From Mariniphaga sp. (lineage in GTDB: Bacteria; Bacteroidota; Bacteroidia; Bacteroidales; Prolixibacteraceae): a DNA stretch of 64,000 nucleotides. Numbering within the stretch: position 1 is the first letter of the stretch; every line of letters starts with the position of its first letter. Below the pieces are notes generated by a model that saw only the letters and a list, made by a program, of their open reading frames with translations, was not told the DNA's origin and searched no databases. Where the stretch lies: contig JAGXGA010000029.1 of the NCBI GenBank assembly GCA_024636975.1, positions 203,694-267,693 on the forward strand. The letters run 5' to 3'. Made by a program: the position numbers and the translations under genes. Of this stretch, positions 20,819-29,725 are shown piece after piece.

Positions 20819-21579
20819 ATCCTGTCGGGTTTCATTTTGATATAAGCAATAATTATAAAACCCAATCCTTCATGCTATTTACGGGATGCCCGCACCTTAA
20901 TAAAGGGTTGGAATGTTCTTCTCCATAGCATGAAAGTACCCTGCAGCTTTTATTTGCATCATCAGATAACTGAAAATTTATAATAACCAAAACCACCACC
21001 TTGCCGGCGCATGGAAAGGGTGTAGTTCAAAACGGAGTCTGTAGTTACGTCGCGTGGGAGTTGTTGGCATTTTACCCGGGGCGCTGCCACCGGGCTGAAT
21101 TAAGCTGGGCTTTCAGCCCGTAGGAGGGCTACTTGACATTCCTCCTGAAGTATAGGCTCGTCTGTTACCTCTTGCTATCTGCTTACCGGAACAGAAAAGC
21201 TATTAACTTCTTCTGCAGGCTGCGAATAGCCGCTATCCCCTTTTCCTCCTTTGCCTATGCCTTTAATATTGCTTCCTGATTACTGCCCACTGCTTACTAC
21301 AACATGATGGTGTGAAATAATTCCACAGTTTTCCTCTTAATTCCACTTGCTTTTAGGGTTCCCGTGAATAAACAGCCGACCAAATTGCTCCAATTTTTCC
21401 TTTACCCTAGGCATTTACACACCCACCGTTACAGGCATCTGTGCTTTTAGGTACAGGTGTTGTATCTTACTATTCCAACAATTCAATCAGTAATTCATTT
21501 AAGTATGTAGTATATTATTACCTGAGACTTTGTTTATCAATCCGTTTTAAAAAGTATATCAAACTAAAATATTAAAGAA
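20819..21579. other. Repeat-rich intergenic region 1
   Basis: A 761-base gap without a gene. It contains the REP-like element at 21006-21132, a pyrimidine-rich segment at 21241-21262 and short ACTG heptamers at 21281-21300. The same three parts recur at 54355-54664. I see no promoter motif or RNA gene. Confidence 0.7.
21006..21132 (+). repeat. REP-like dispersed element, copy 1
   Basis: Aligns along its length with 54355-54480, sharing GGCGCATG, CGGAGTC, TAGTT(A/G)CG, TTACCC, GGGCTGAA and TAAGCTGGGCTT. It has two adjacent hairpins: CCCGG/CCGGG around a GC-rich core, and GGGCT-TTC-AGCCC. Such double-hairpin palindromes resemble REP sequences mobilised by RAYT-type transposases in other bacteria. 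No transposase gene is in the window. Confidence 0.8.
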
Positions 21580-22728
21580 ATGACACTATTTCAGAAAAAA
21601 GAATTTGAAGAATTAGCTGCAATAGAGATAGAAAACTGTATATCAATTTATGTACCCACCCAACGGGTAGGAGAAAACAAGGAAAGCAGGCTCACGCTGA
21701 AAAATACTGTTTCGGCTTTAGAGAAGCAACTCCAGGGAATGGGATTCAAAAAATCAGAAGCAGAAAAATACCTTGACCCCATAAAAAAAGTGGTCGATGA
21801 TACTTCAATCTGGAGGCACCTCTCCGATACCATGGTAATTTTCAAAAGCACAGACCACTTTTGGGTTAAAAATTTGCCAATAAAAACAAAGGAATTCTAT
21901 CTTATTTCAAATAAATATCACCTGCTTCCTTTGCTCGATCTGTTTAACCAGAACAACTCCTATTTCATTTTCCTTTTAAGCCTTAAAAAGAATAAACTCT
22001 ATGAAGCCACACAGCACGAAATAGTTGAAATTGTATCCGATGATGTCTTTCCTGATGATATACGTGATTCTGCAGGACAGGATGTGGTTCAAAAATCACT
22101 TGAATACAGGAGCAGGATGCCGGGTAAAGAGTTTGCTCCCTTTCACGGTAAAGGCGAAGGAAAAGATTACAAGGAAACCGAGGTGTTGAAATATATGGAG
22201 GACATTGACGATGGATTAAAGGAACTGCTTGAAGGATACCATGTTCCGGTGGTTGTTGCTGCAGTGGAAAGCATATTCGCTCAGCTGAAGGAAGCCACTA
22301 CCCTGAAAAATCTATACCCGAAATGTATCCCCGGAAACTACGATAATGATGACATTCTGTTAATACATAATAAAGCCAATGAGTTGTTGAAACCATACTT
22401 TGATAAACAAAAAAATGAAAAGAAGGAAAAATACCTGGAAGCTCCCGACAGCCAGATTATATCCGACACGCAGGATGTTATAAAAGCAGCCTATATGGGT
22501 CAGATTGAAACACTTTTTGTGGAAAAAGGCAGTCATTTGTGGGGTGAATTCGATGAAGAAACGGGTGAAGTAAACATTCGCGCAGAAGAAAAACCGGGAG
22601 ATCGGTGCCTGGTTGATTATACAGCACAAACTGTATTTATGAAAGGCGGCAATGTATTCATCGAAGATATTGGTGATATGCCTGAAAGTGGTTCCCCCTT
22701 AAATGCAGTACTCCGGTTTCAGGTTTAA
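21580..22728 (+). CDS. baeRF-like protein (release-factor-1-related fold), predicted
   Basis: A 382-residue cytoplasmic protein with no signal or membrane helix. The order of segments (CISIYVPTQRVGENKESRL near the start, YFIFLLSLKKNKLYEA in the middle, then a C-terminal VEKGSHLWGEFDEETGEV) resembles the bacterial/archaeal eRF1-like (baeRF) families, whose members are thought to act at ribosomes or in stress. The GGQ motif of true release factors is absent. It is flanked by long repeat-rich gaps and has no operon partner. The assignment rests on remembered family pattern and needs a profile search; otherwise it is a conserved protein of unknown function. Confidence 0.55.
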   Translation: MTLFQKKEFEELAAIEIENCISIYVPTQRVGENKESRLTLKNTVSALEKQLQGMGFKKSEAEKYLDPIKKVVDDTSIWRHLSDTMVIFKSTDHFWVKNLPIKTKEFYLISNKYHLLPLLDLFNQNNSYFIFLLSLKKNKLYEATQHEIVEIVSDDVFPDDIRDSAGQDVVQKSLEYRSRMPGKEFAPFHGKGEGKDYKETEVLKYMEDIDDGLKELLEGYHVPVVVAAVESIFAQLKEATTLKNLYPKCIPGNYDNDDILLIHNKANELLKPYFDKQKNEKKEKYLEAPDSQIISDTQDVIKAAYMGQIETLFVEKGSHLWGEFDEETGEVNIRAEEKPGDRCLVDYTAQTVFMKGGNVFIEDIGDMPESGSPLNAVLRFQV

Positions 22729-22874
22729 GCATCTGCAAAATTTCCGCTTAAATTCAAGGTTATTAACCAATATTTTTCATCGTTAAGACCCTTTTACTAC
22801 TCCTTGTAAATCAACCGGGTGAAAACTTTTGATAGTAAGGAATTGACCTTGTATTCATGCTACCTTCTCCAGTG

Positions 22875-22984
22875 TAAACTCAATGTTAATTCAGTATAAA
22901 CTCAATTATAACTCAATGTAAACTCAATTATAATTGAGTTTACATTGAGTTAATACTGAATATGCATTAAGTTAATATTGAGTT
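22875..22984. repeat. 11-bp array A: ten units, head-to-head, 110 bp
   Basis: Read in steps of 11, units 1-5 are TAAACTCAATG, TTAATTCAGTA, TAAACTCAATT, ATAACTCAATG, TAAACTCAATT; units 6-10 are inverted: ATAATTGAGTT, TACATTGAGTT, AATACTGAATA, TGCATTAAGTT, AATATTGAGTT. The centre, 22909-22952, is a perfect 44-bp palindrome and the outermost units also pair, so the whole can fold as one long hairpin or cruciform. No spacers separate the units. Confidence 0.9.
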
Positions 22985-23049
22985 TAACCAGGCGAAGGGC
23001 CCTTCTGTGTCCTTGCGATTTCCGCTGAGAGAGAAGGAGATTGGGGGGA

Positions 23050-23137
23050 ATTAAATGGTGATTAAATGGTGAATAGGTGGTGATTAAATGGTGACCAGGT
23101 TATGCTAAGATGGAGATTAAAGTGAGATTTGTTGCGA
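23050..23137. repeat. 11-bp array B
   Basis: Units in 11-bp register: ATTAAATGGTG (twice), AATAGGTGGTG, ATTAAATGGTG, ACCAGGTTATG, CTAAGATGGAG, ATTAAAGTGAG, ATTTGTTGCGA. The first four are nearly identical and the rest drift while keeping the period. There is no inverted half. Confidence 0.75.
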
Positions 23138-23249
23138 TTAACCGCTGCCATTGAAGCCCTGCTTCAAATTACCCTATTACTTTTTGATTAGCACGGGCAA
23201 ACGGGAGTCGGATTTTCCAAATCCGACATTTGGAAGGAGGGGAAGAGAG

Positions 23250-23315
23250 GAGATTGAGTTGAGAGTAAGTGGAGATTGAATGGAGATTGGGTAAAGATGG
23301 GGTAGAAATCTGGTA
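23250..23315. repeat. 11-bp array C
   Basis: Six units in 11-bp register: GAGATTGAGTT, GAGAGTAAGTG, GAGATTGAATG, GAGATTGGGTA, AAGATGGGGTA, GAAATCTGGTA. Strongly purine-biased, without an inverted half. Confidence 0.7.
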
Positions 23316-23477
23316 GAGCTTAATCATATTATTGAAACCTTCCCCACTTGCAGGTTTTATAAAAATTTGAAAATTAAAGCCTCTGATTGGCAAATTGATT
23401 ATTTTAGTACATTTGGGTTGAAGCTTATTTGTAAATTGCAAGAGTCTTCATTTTCTATTTACTATTAGAATTACAAA

Positions 23478-24791
23478 ATGAACAGAAATCGAACAATAAA
23501 ACGAGAGAAAGGAAAAACTTTAAAAGCTGCAATACTTTTTTTCATTTCACTTGGCGCTTTAATCATTTTCTTTTCCTTTACTTCATTCAATAACACACAA
23601 CCCAATTGGGTCAAAGGAAATTTACACACACACACCTTTTGGAGCGACGGAGATGAATTTCCTGAAAGCGTTGTACAGTGGTATAAAGAAAACGGATATG
23701 ATTTTCTGGCTTTAACCGATCACAATGTGATTCTGGAAGGTGAACGCTGGAAAAATTTCCCTGAAGATCATGCAGCTTTGCATAGATATATTGAATCATA
23801 TGGTGATGAATGGGTGGAATTGCATTCTCACGAAGAAGAAGAAGGAATAAAACGAGTTCGGCTTAAAACACTTGAGGAATTTCGCACGTTGTATGAGGAT
23901 CCCGGAGAATTCCTGATTATAATGGGCAATGAAATATCCAATCCTCACGCTGTACACCTGCTCGCCTGGCATCAGAACAAGGTAATACCTGCCATTCAGG
24001 GCAGCAGTGAAGAGCGGGAAAAAATGATTCGCGAAACCGTTGCAAATCTAAAAGCCTACCGGCAGGAAACCGGGAGAAATGTTCACCCTGCTCTTGCCCA
24101 TCCCAATTTTACCTGGGCAATTACTGCTGAAATGATGCTCAATGTTCCGGAACTACGATTTTTTGAAGTTTATAACGGGCATCCACTGGTAAATAATGAA
24201 GGTGATGAACACCGGGCGGGAACCGACAGGATTTGGGACATTATATTGGCCAACCGGTTGACATCGGGCAAAGGTGAACTTCTTTACGGCCTTGCAACCG
24301 ATGATGCTCATAATTACCACGGTGGAGGAGCAGGCCCTGGAAAGGGTTGGGTAATGGTTCGTACCGGAGAGCTTTCACCTGAAGCAATTCTTGATGCAAT
24401 TGATAAAGGCGATTTTTATGCATCTACAGGAGTTGTGCTGAGGGATATCGGCTTTGACGGGAAAAAACTCATGCTGAAAATTGAACCACAGGAAGGAGTG
24501 GAATATACTACAGAATTTATTGGTACTTTAAAAGGTGCCAATTTGGATGGCACACCAACCACTGATTCCGAAGGGAATGAAATTGAGAATACAACCTTAA
24601 CATACAGCAACGAAATTGGGGAAGTGCTGGCTGTAAGTAATTCGTTAAGCCCTTCCTATTCTTTTACGGGTAATGAATTATATATTCGTGCACGAATTAC
24701 ATCAACGGCTAAGCACATTGATCCGAATTCCGGAAAGGTTTTAGGCAACCAAAAAGTTTGGGTACAGCCTTTTATTCAAAAACAGAAATAA
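23478..24791 (+). CDS. PHP-domain metal-dependent phosphoesterase, membrane-anchored
   Basis: A 437-residue protein whose N-terminal hydrophobic stretch (residues ~16-37) is an export signal or anchor. The PHP domain starts at WVKGNLHTHTFWSDG with His50 and His52; FLALTDHNVILEGERW, PALAHPNFTW and LATDDAHNYHGG complete the metal-binding set. PHP proteins hydrolyse phosphoesters with two or three metal ions. Exported members of Bacteroidota are often near sulfatases and glycosidases, where the substrate is unknown. Its TAA stop shares its last base with the ATG of the sulfatase gene, so the two are translated as a coupled pair. Confidence 0.88.
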   Translation: MNRNRTIKREKGKTLKAAILFFISLGALIIFFSFTSFNNTQPNWVKGNLHTHTFWSDGDEFPESVVQWYKENGYDFLALTDHNVILEGERWKNFPEDHAALHRYIESYGDEWVELHSHEEEEGIKRVRLKTLEEFRTLYEDPGEFLIIMGNEISNPHAVHLLAWHQNKVIPAIQGSSEEREKMIRETVANLKAYRQETGRNVHPALAHPNFTWAITAEMMLNVPELRFFEVYNGHPLVNNEGDEHRAGTDRIWDIILANRLTSGKGELLYGLATDDAHNYHGGGAGPGKGWVMVRTGELSPEAILDAIDKGDFYASTGVVLRDIGFDGKKLMLKIEPQEGVEYTTEFIGTLKGANLDGTPTTDSEGNEIENTTLTYSNEIGEVLAVSNSLSPSYSFTGNELYIRARITSTAKHIDPNSGKVLGNQKVWVQPFIQKQK

Positions 24792-26275
24792 TGAACCGAT
24801 ATTATACTATTGCCGGGGTACTGACAGCAGCAGTTATTTACAGCTGTCAAACTGAAAAACATACCGGGAGTTCCGCACAAGAACCCGTGAATCCGAATAT
24901 TCTTTTCATCCTTACTGACGATCTTCGGGCTGATGCATTAGGTTTTACCGGCAACCGGGTTATTAAGACCCCGAACATCGACAAACTGGCATCCGGTGGA
25001 GTCCAATTCACCAATTGCTATGTGATGGGAGGTCATCACGGAGCTATATGTGCTCCCAGTCGCGCTATGTTATTAAGTGGCAAGAGCCTGTTTCATGTTT
25101 ACGATAATCTTGATGGTGTTAAAACTATGCCCATGCATTTTGCATCGCATGGTTACGAAACATTCGGCACCGGCAAATGGCACAATTCAGCAAAAAGTTT
25201 TGAAGTGTCCTTTCAGGAAGGGAACAATGTTTTCCTGAGTGGAATGAGCGATCATTTTAATGTCCCCAGTCGCGATATGGATGATAATGGAAAATTATCG
25301 GAACCAATGGATAAAGGCTTTTCAACCGATTTATTTGCCGGGTCAGCCTTAGACTTCATCGACAATTATTCAAAGGGCAATCGGGAGAACCCTTTTTTCT
25401 GTTACCTGTCGTTTACTGCACCGCATGATCCACGCTCTCCGCGCGAAGATTATATTGGAATGTACAAAGATGAAAATATGCATCTACCCAAAAACTTTAT
25501 GGAGTTACATCCTTTTGAATTTGATGATCTTAACATCAGGGATGAAACTTTGGCGCCATGGCCCAGGGATCCTGAACACATAAAAAAATCACTAGCCGAT
25601 TATTATGCACTTATCAGCCATATCGACAAGAAAATAGGTGACCTCGTAAACTTGCTGAAGGAATCGGGTCTGTTCGATAATACAATAATTATTTTTACTT
25701 CCGACAATGGCCTTGCTATTGGTAGTCATGGTTTACTGGGCAAGCAAAACCTGTACGAGCACAGCACAAAGGTACCTCTGATTATAAGCGGACCTAATAT
25801 CCCCAAAGATGAGGAACGTGAGGCATTGGTTTACCTGTTTGATATCTATCCTACCCTTACAGCCTTATCCGGGTTGCCTGAACCGGAAGAAATTGACGGA
25901 AAAAATTTAGTCCCCGTAATATCAGGAGAAGCAGAGGAAGTTCGAAATTCACTTTACACGGCCTATCGCAATACTGTCAGGGCAGTAAGAACAGAAAACT
26001 GGAAGCTTATCTGGTATTTGCAAAGAAAGCATATTCAGCTTTTTAACCTGGATCGGGATCCATATGAAATGAATAACCTGGCAGGTCTTCCTGAAAATGA
26101 ACAGAGGGTAAAAAAGTTGACTGATCTGATAATAGAGCGCCATGAGGCATTTGGTGATACTGCAACTCTGTACCCTGCATCAACATTGCCATTGGAGTAT
26201 GATTACAAAAAACTAAAACAAACTCCCGATCAACATCAACCCGGATATGTTTTGGAAAGATATTTTTCGGAATGA
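24791..26275 (+). CDS. Sulfatase (formylglycine-dependent), lipoprotein
   Basis: A 494-residue type I sulfatase. Start ATG 24791 gives a lipoprotein signal ending AAVIYSC; an earlier frame position (24758) lies inside the PHP gene. The C-x-P-x-R maturation site is Cys87 in CAPSRAMLLSGKS, to be turned into formylglycine by a separate enzyme (Cys-type, so suited to anaerobic maturases). Metal ligands are in LFILTDDLRADALGF and FTSDNGLAIGSHGLLGKQN. It cleaves sulfate esters, most likely on a polysaccharide such as a marine glycan or host glycosaminoglycan. The maturase gene is not in the window. Coupled to the PHP gene by a one-base overlap. Confidence 0.95.
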   Translation: MNRYYTIAGVLTAAVIYSCQTEKHTGSSAQEPVNPNILFILTDDLRADALGFTGNRVIKTPNIDKLASGGVQFTNCYVMGGHHGAICAPSRAMLLSGKSLFHVYDNLDGVKTMPMHFASHGYETFGTGKWHNSAKSFEVSFQEGNNVFLSGMSDHFNVPSRDMDDNGKLSEPMDKGFSTDLFAGSALDFIDNYSKGNRENPFFCYLSFTAPHDPRSPREDYIGMYKDENMHLPKNFMELHPFEFDDLNIRDETLAPWPRDPEHIKKSLADYYALISHIDKKIGDLVNLLKESGLFDNTIIIFTSDNGLAIGSHGLLGKQNLYEHSTKVPLIISGPNIPKDEEREALVYLFDIYPTLTALSGLPEPEEIDGKNLVPVISGEAEEVRNSLYTAYRNTVRAVRTENWKLIWYLQRKHIQLFNLDRDPYEMNNLAGLPENEQRVKKLTDLIIERHEAFGDTATLYPASTLPLEYDYKKLKQTPDQHQPGYVLERYFSE

Positions 26276-26366
26276 TGTTATCATTGGTCTGATTTATACC
26301 TTGTAATTTCTGCAGAATAAATATCTTTGGGCGCAAATTACCTAATCAATTTAATCTTTATATTTG

Positions 26367-28538
26367 ATGAAGTCCATTATTCTGTATTTGTTAATATTTT
26401 CAGGAGTGCTGGCGCAGGCCAAAGCAAATGAAAAGGTGAAAAACGATACCATAAGTGACACCTTCAACAAAGATTTCGTATATAATGTAAAAAAAGCCGC
26501 CGGAGCAATTCAAATTGACGGTACTCTTGACGAAGACGACTGGCATGATGCACAAAAAGCCGCCCCTTTTTTCCTGGTTCTTCCAATCGATACAGGTTAT
26601 CCGCAACTTCAGTCGGAAGTAATGTTAACCTACGATGACAAAGCGCTTTATATGGCGTTTGTTTTTTACGATACCACTCCGGGTAAGCGAATTATGGAAT
26701 CCTTCCGGCGTGATTTTAATTTTGGAAATAACGATAACTTCCTCTCCTTTTTCGATACTTTTCTCGACCAAACCAACGGCTTTTCCTTTGGAATATCAGC
26801 TTCAGGAGCCAAATGGGACGGTACCATGAGCAAGGGCTCAGCGGTAAATCTTGACTGGGACGCCAAATGGGAATCGGAAACAGAGCACCATGATGATCGA
26901 TGGGTATCAGAAATGCGTATCCCATTTAAATCGATAAGGTATCCTTCAGGGGGTCAGCGGTGGAATGTCAACTTCAGCAGGCTGGATATAAAAACCAATG
27001 AGAAATCGAGCTGGGCGCCCGTACCAAGGCAGTTTCCCACTGCATCGCTTGCCTATACCGGGGTGATGCGATTCGATGAGCCTTTGCCAAAATCATCCGT
27101 ACAATTTTCGCTTATCCCATATCTTTACGGCAGCTTTGCCAATGATTACGAAGCAGGTACCGGTGCAGAATATCAAAAAGATTTTGGATTTGATGCCAAA
27201 GTGGGCATATCTTCATCAATGAACCTCGACCTGACATACAATCCTGATTTTGCGCAGGTTGAAGTAGATCAGCAGGTAACCAATATCGACCGTTTCGAGT
27301 TGTTTTTTCCTGAAAAGCGTCAGTTTTTTCTCGAGAACAGTGATCTTTTTTCCGGGTTTGGATATAACAATGTTACTCCTTTTTTCTCCCGGCGCATCGG
27401 ACTTGATGCTCCGGTATTGGCAGGTGCCCGGCTAAGCGGAAAAATTGGCAACGACTGGCGCATTGGATTTATGAACATGACTACGCAGGAAACAAGTAAC
27501 TACCTTGCACGCAATTTTTCAGTTGCTTCGGTTCAAAAAAAGGTGTTTGCACGCTCCAATATTGGTTTTATATTCGTTAACAAGGAATACCTAAGTCAAC
27601 CCGACAGTGTGGAATTGTTTAACAGGGTGGCAGGAATTGATTATAACCTGGCAAGCAGTAACAACTTCTGGACCGGGAAATTATTCTACCACCGGTCATT
27701 TCAACCTGGTAACCCCGACAGGCAATATGCCCAGGGCGCTAATCTTGGATATAGAAGAAAAAATATCCAGGTAACTTTATCCCAAACATCGGTAGGAGAA
27801 AATTATCTTGCAGAAACCGGATTTGTCCGTCGCAAGGGTTATAATTTTCTTGGTCCGGAAATTACGTACCTTTTTGTGCCAAATAAAAAGGTTGTAAGCC
27901 ATGGCCCTTCTGTGCAGCTGGATAATTATTTCACACCCAATTACAATAAAATAGAACATGAAAACACATACAGTTACCAGCTTGAGTTTCAAAACCGGTC
28001 GATCCTGAATTTTGGATATCAGGATCTATTCATTGAACTGGAAAATGATTTTGATCCAACCCATATAAGCGGTCAGTTTCTCCCTGCAGGCAGCAGGCAT
28101 AACTTTGGAGGTGCATTTGTAAATTTCTCTTCTTCCCCAAAACAGATGTTCAAATGGAATGCAGAGGCTGTTAAAGGTACCTTTTACAATGGCGATATTC
28201 AGTATGTGCAGGGTCAGGTTGGGTACCGTTTCCAGCCCTACATTAATTTTGCACTTAACTTTAATTATACCGACATTCATTTGCCATTGCCATTTGAACG
28301 TACCGGATTTTGGTTAGTGGGACCAAAACTTGATGTGACTTTTTCGGAAAACATATTCTGGACAACCTTCGTCCAATACAACGAGCAAATTGATAATATG
28401 AATGTTAATATGCGTTTCCAGTGGAGGTATCAGCCGGTTTCTGACTTCTTCCTGGTTTATACCGACAATTACATTCCCGGAAGCTGGAATTCGCGAAACA
28501 GGGCATTGGTTCTGAAAATTACATACTGGTTGAATTGA
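26367..28538 (+). CDS. DUF5916 outer-membrane protein with N-terminal CBM9-like domain
   Basis: A 723-residue exported protein. ATG 26367 is preceded by an in-frame TTG; the ATG gives a normal signal peptide (MKSIILYLLIFSGVLAQAKA). Residues ~40-210 match the carbohydrate-binding family 9-like fold (IQIDGTLDEDDWHDAQKA). The remainder is DUF5916, thought to form an outer-membrane beta-barrel: DQQVTNIDRFELFFPEKRQFFLEN is the family hallmark region (residues ~305-330), and alternating strands continue to the C-terminal aromatic end. Its function is unknown. It follows the sulfatase by 91 bases and may handle the same glycan, but that is inference. Confidence 0.88.
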   Translation: MKSIILYLLIFSGVLAQAKANEKVKNDTISDTFNKDFVYNVKKAAGAIQIDGTLDEDDWHDAQKAAPFFLVLPIDTGYPQLQSEVMLTYDDKALYMAFVFYDTTPGKRIMESFRRDFNFGNNDNFLSFFDTFLDQTNGFSFGISASGAKWDGTMSKGSAVNLDWDAKWESETEHHDDRWVSEMRIPFKSIRYPSGGQRWNVNFSRLDIKTNEKSSWAPVPRQFPTASLAYTGVMRFDEPLPKSSVQFSLIPYLYGSFANDYEAGTGAEYQKDFGFDAKVGISSSMNLDLTYNPDFAQVEVDQQVTNIDRFELFFPEKRQFFLENSDLFSGFGYNNVTPFFSRRIGLDAPVLAGARLSGKIGNDWRIGFMNMTTQETSNYLARNFSVASVQKKVFARSNIGFIFVNKEYLSQPDSVELFNRVAGIDYNLASSNNFWTGKLFYHRSFQPGNPDRQYAQGANLGYRRKNIQVTLSQTSVGENYLAETGFVRRKGYNFLGPEITYLFVPNKKVVSHGPSVQLDNYFTPNYNKIEHENTYSYQLEFQNRSILNFGYQDLFIELENDFDPTHISGQFLPAGSRHNFGGAFVNFSSSPKQMFKWNAEAVKGTFYNGDIQYVQGQVGYRFQPYINFALNFNYTDIHLPLPFERTGFWLVGPKLDVTFSENIFWTTFVQYNEQIDNMNVNMRFQWRYQPVSDFFLVYTDNYIPGSWNSRNRALVLKITYWLN

Positions 28539-28609
28539 TAAATAATTTTATCAAAATGTTAAACCGTTATCACACCGTATTTTAATTTTTAATCATTGAT
28601 TAATTACAT

Positions 28610-28617
28610 TAACTTTG
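28610..28617 (+). promoter_or_regulatory. -7 element upstream of mdh
   Basis: TAACTTTG fits the -7 consensus TAnnTTTG and lies 65 bases before the mdh ATG. No good -33 TTTG is seen at the expected distance, so this is a weaker call. Confidence 0.45.
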
Positions 28618-28681
28618 GACTTCCAAAAAAAAAATGGAATATTTTTTATAGTTTATAAATTGTAACAAATTCATATTCAAA

Positions 28682-29617
28682 ATGAAAGTAACAGTAGTTG
28701 GAGCCGGAAACGTAGGAGCAACCTGTGCACAGGTGATTGCACAGAAAAACATTGTTAAGGAAGTGGTTCTGGTCGATATTAAAGAAGGCATTTCTGAAGG
28801 CAAAGCGCTTGATCTATGGCAAACTTCCCCGGTTAATTATTACAATACAAGGTTGACCGGATCAACCAACGACTATTCCAAAACTGCCGGTTCGGAAGTA
28901 GTAGTTATAACCTCAGGGGTTCCGCGTAAACCCGGCATGAGTCGTGATGATCTTATTTCAATTAATGCAGGCATTGTTAAAAGTGTTACAGAAAATGTAA
29001 TAAAATACTCGCCCAAAGCAAAAATTATTATTGTTTCCAATCCGCTTGATGTAATGACTTATGCTGCATATGTGACAGCTAAAAAACCCAAAAATGAAGT
29101 TATGGGTATGGCAGGAATTTTGGATACAGCCCGGTACCGTGCTTTCCTTGCCGAAGCGCTCGATGTATCTCCGCTCGATATCCAGGCTTTACTGATGGGC
29201 GGGCATGGCGACACAATGGTTCCGCTTCCCCGTTACACCACTGTTTCCGGAATTCCGGTTACCGAACTGATTGATAAAAAAACACTTGATGCCATTGTTG
29301 ATCGCACTAAAAAAGGTGGTGGTGAACTTGTAAACCTGATGGGAACTTCTGCATGGTATGCACCGGGTTCGGCTGCAGCACAAATGGTGGAAGCAATTGT
29401 AATGGACCAAAAACGTATTTTCCCCTGTTGCGTGAAGCTGGAAGGTGAGTACGGTATAAATGATATGTTTGTTGGAACACCGGTTAAGCTGGGAAAAAAT
29501 GGGGTGGAACAGGTAATTGAAGTAGCATTGAATGATGAAGAAAAACAACTGTTACACGATTCAGCCAATGCTGTTAAAGGTGTTATGGACGTTCTTGATG
29601 GAATGAACATCTTGTAA
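28682..29617 (+). CDS. mdh: Malate dehydrogenase
   Basis: A 311-residue NAD-dependent enzyme that interconverts malate and oxaloacetate in the cytoplasm (TCA cycle or reductive branch to fumarate). VVGAGNVGATCAQVIA is the nucleotide-binding loop; VLVDIKEGISEGKALDL has the aspartate that selects NAD; VSNPLDVMTYAAY and GGHGDTMVPLPRYTTVSGIP supply the substrate-binding and catalytic Arg/His/Asp residues. The length and motifs match the LDH-like MDH type found in Bacteroidota. It is a single-gene unit between a -7 element and a strong terminator at 29680-29710. Confidence 0.97.
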   Translation: MKVTVVGAGNVGATCAQVIAQKNIVKEVVLVDIKEGISEGKALDLWQTSPVNYYNTRLTGSTNDYSKTAGSEVVVITSGVPRKPGMSRDDLISINAGIVKSVTENVIKYSPKAKIIIVSNPLDVMTYAAYVTAKKPKNEVMGMAGILDTARYRAFLAEALDVSPLDIQALLMGGHGDTMVPLPRYTTVSGIPVTELIDKKTLDAIVDRTKKGGGELVNLMGTSAWYAPGSAAAQMVEAIVMDQKRIFPCCVKLEGEYGINDMFVGTPVKLGKNGVEQVIEVALNDEEKQLLHDSANAVKGVMDVLDGMNIL

Positions 29618-29679
29618 TTCATTTGCTTGTGCCATTTTGCAGGCATCTGATAAAGAAATTTAAAATACGGATATTTAAG

Positions 29680-29710
29680 ACGGCTGATTCTCAAAAATCA
29701 GCCGTTTTTT
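29680..29710 (+). terminator. Rho-independent terminator of mdh
   Basis: Perfect 10-bp arms (ACGGCTGATT/AATCAGCCGT) around a 6-base loop, followed by six T. Confidence 0.92.
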
Positions 29711-29725
29711 CATTTTATTTGACAA

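Larger units (their letters stand above)
22729..23477. other. Repeat-rich intergenic region 2
   Basis: A 749-base gap holding three arrays of degenerate 11-bp units (22875-22984, 23050-23137 and 23250-23315). The sequence between them is strongly purine-biased. An antisense frame at 23169-23441 overlaps an array and shows no protein-like character. No other feature is seen. Confidence 0.7.

Noticed and set aside
22875..23315. Possible CRISPR array
   Set aside because: Units are 11 bp, degenerate, directly adjoining and partly inverted; no spacers and no cas genes.
23169..23441. Minus-strand open frame of 90 codons in the repeat region
   Set aside because: It overlaps array C, has a composition set by the repeats and no protein-like pattern.
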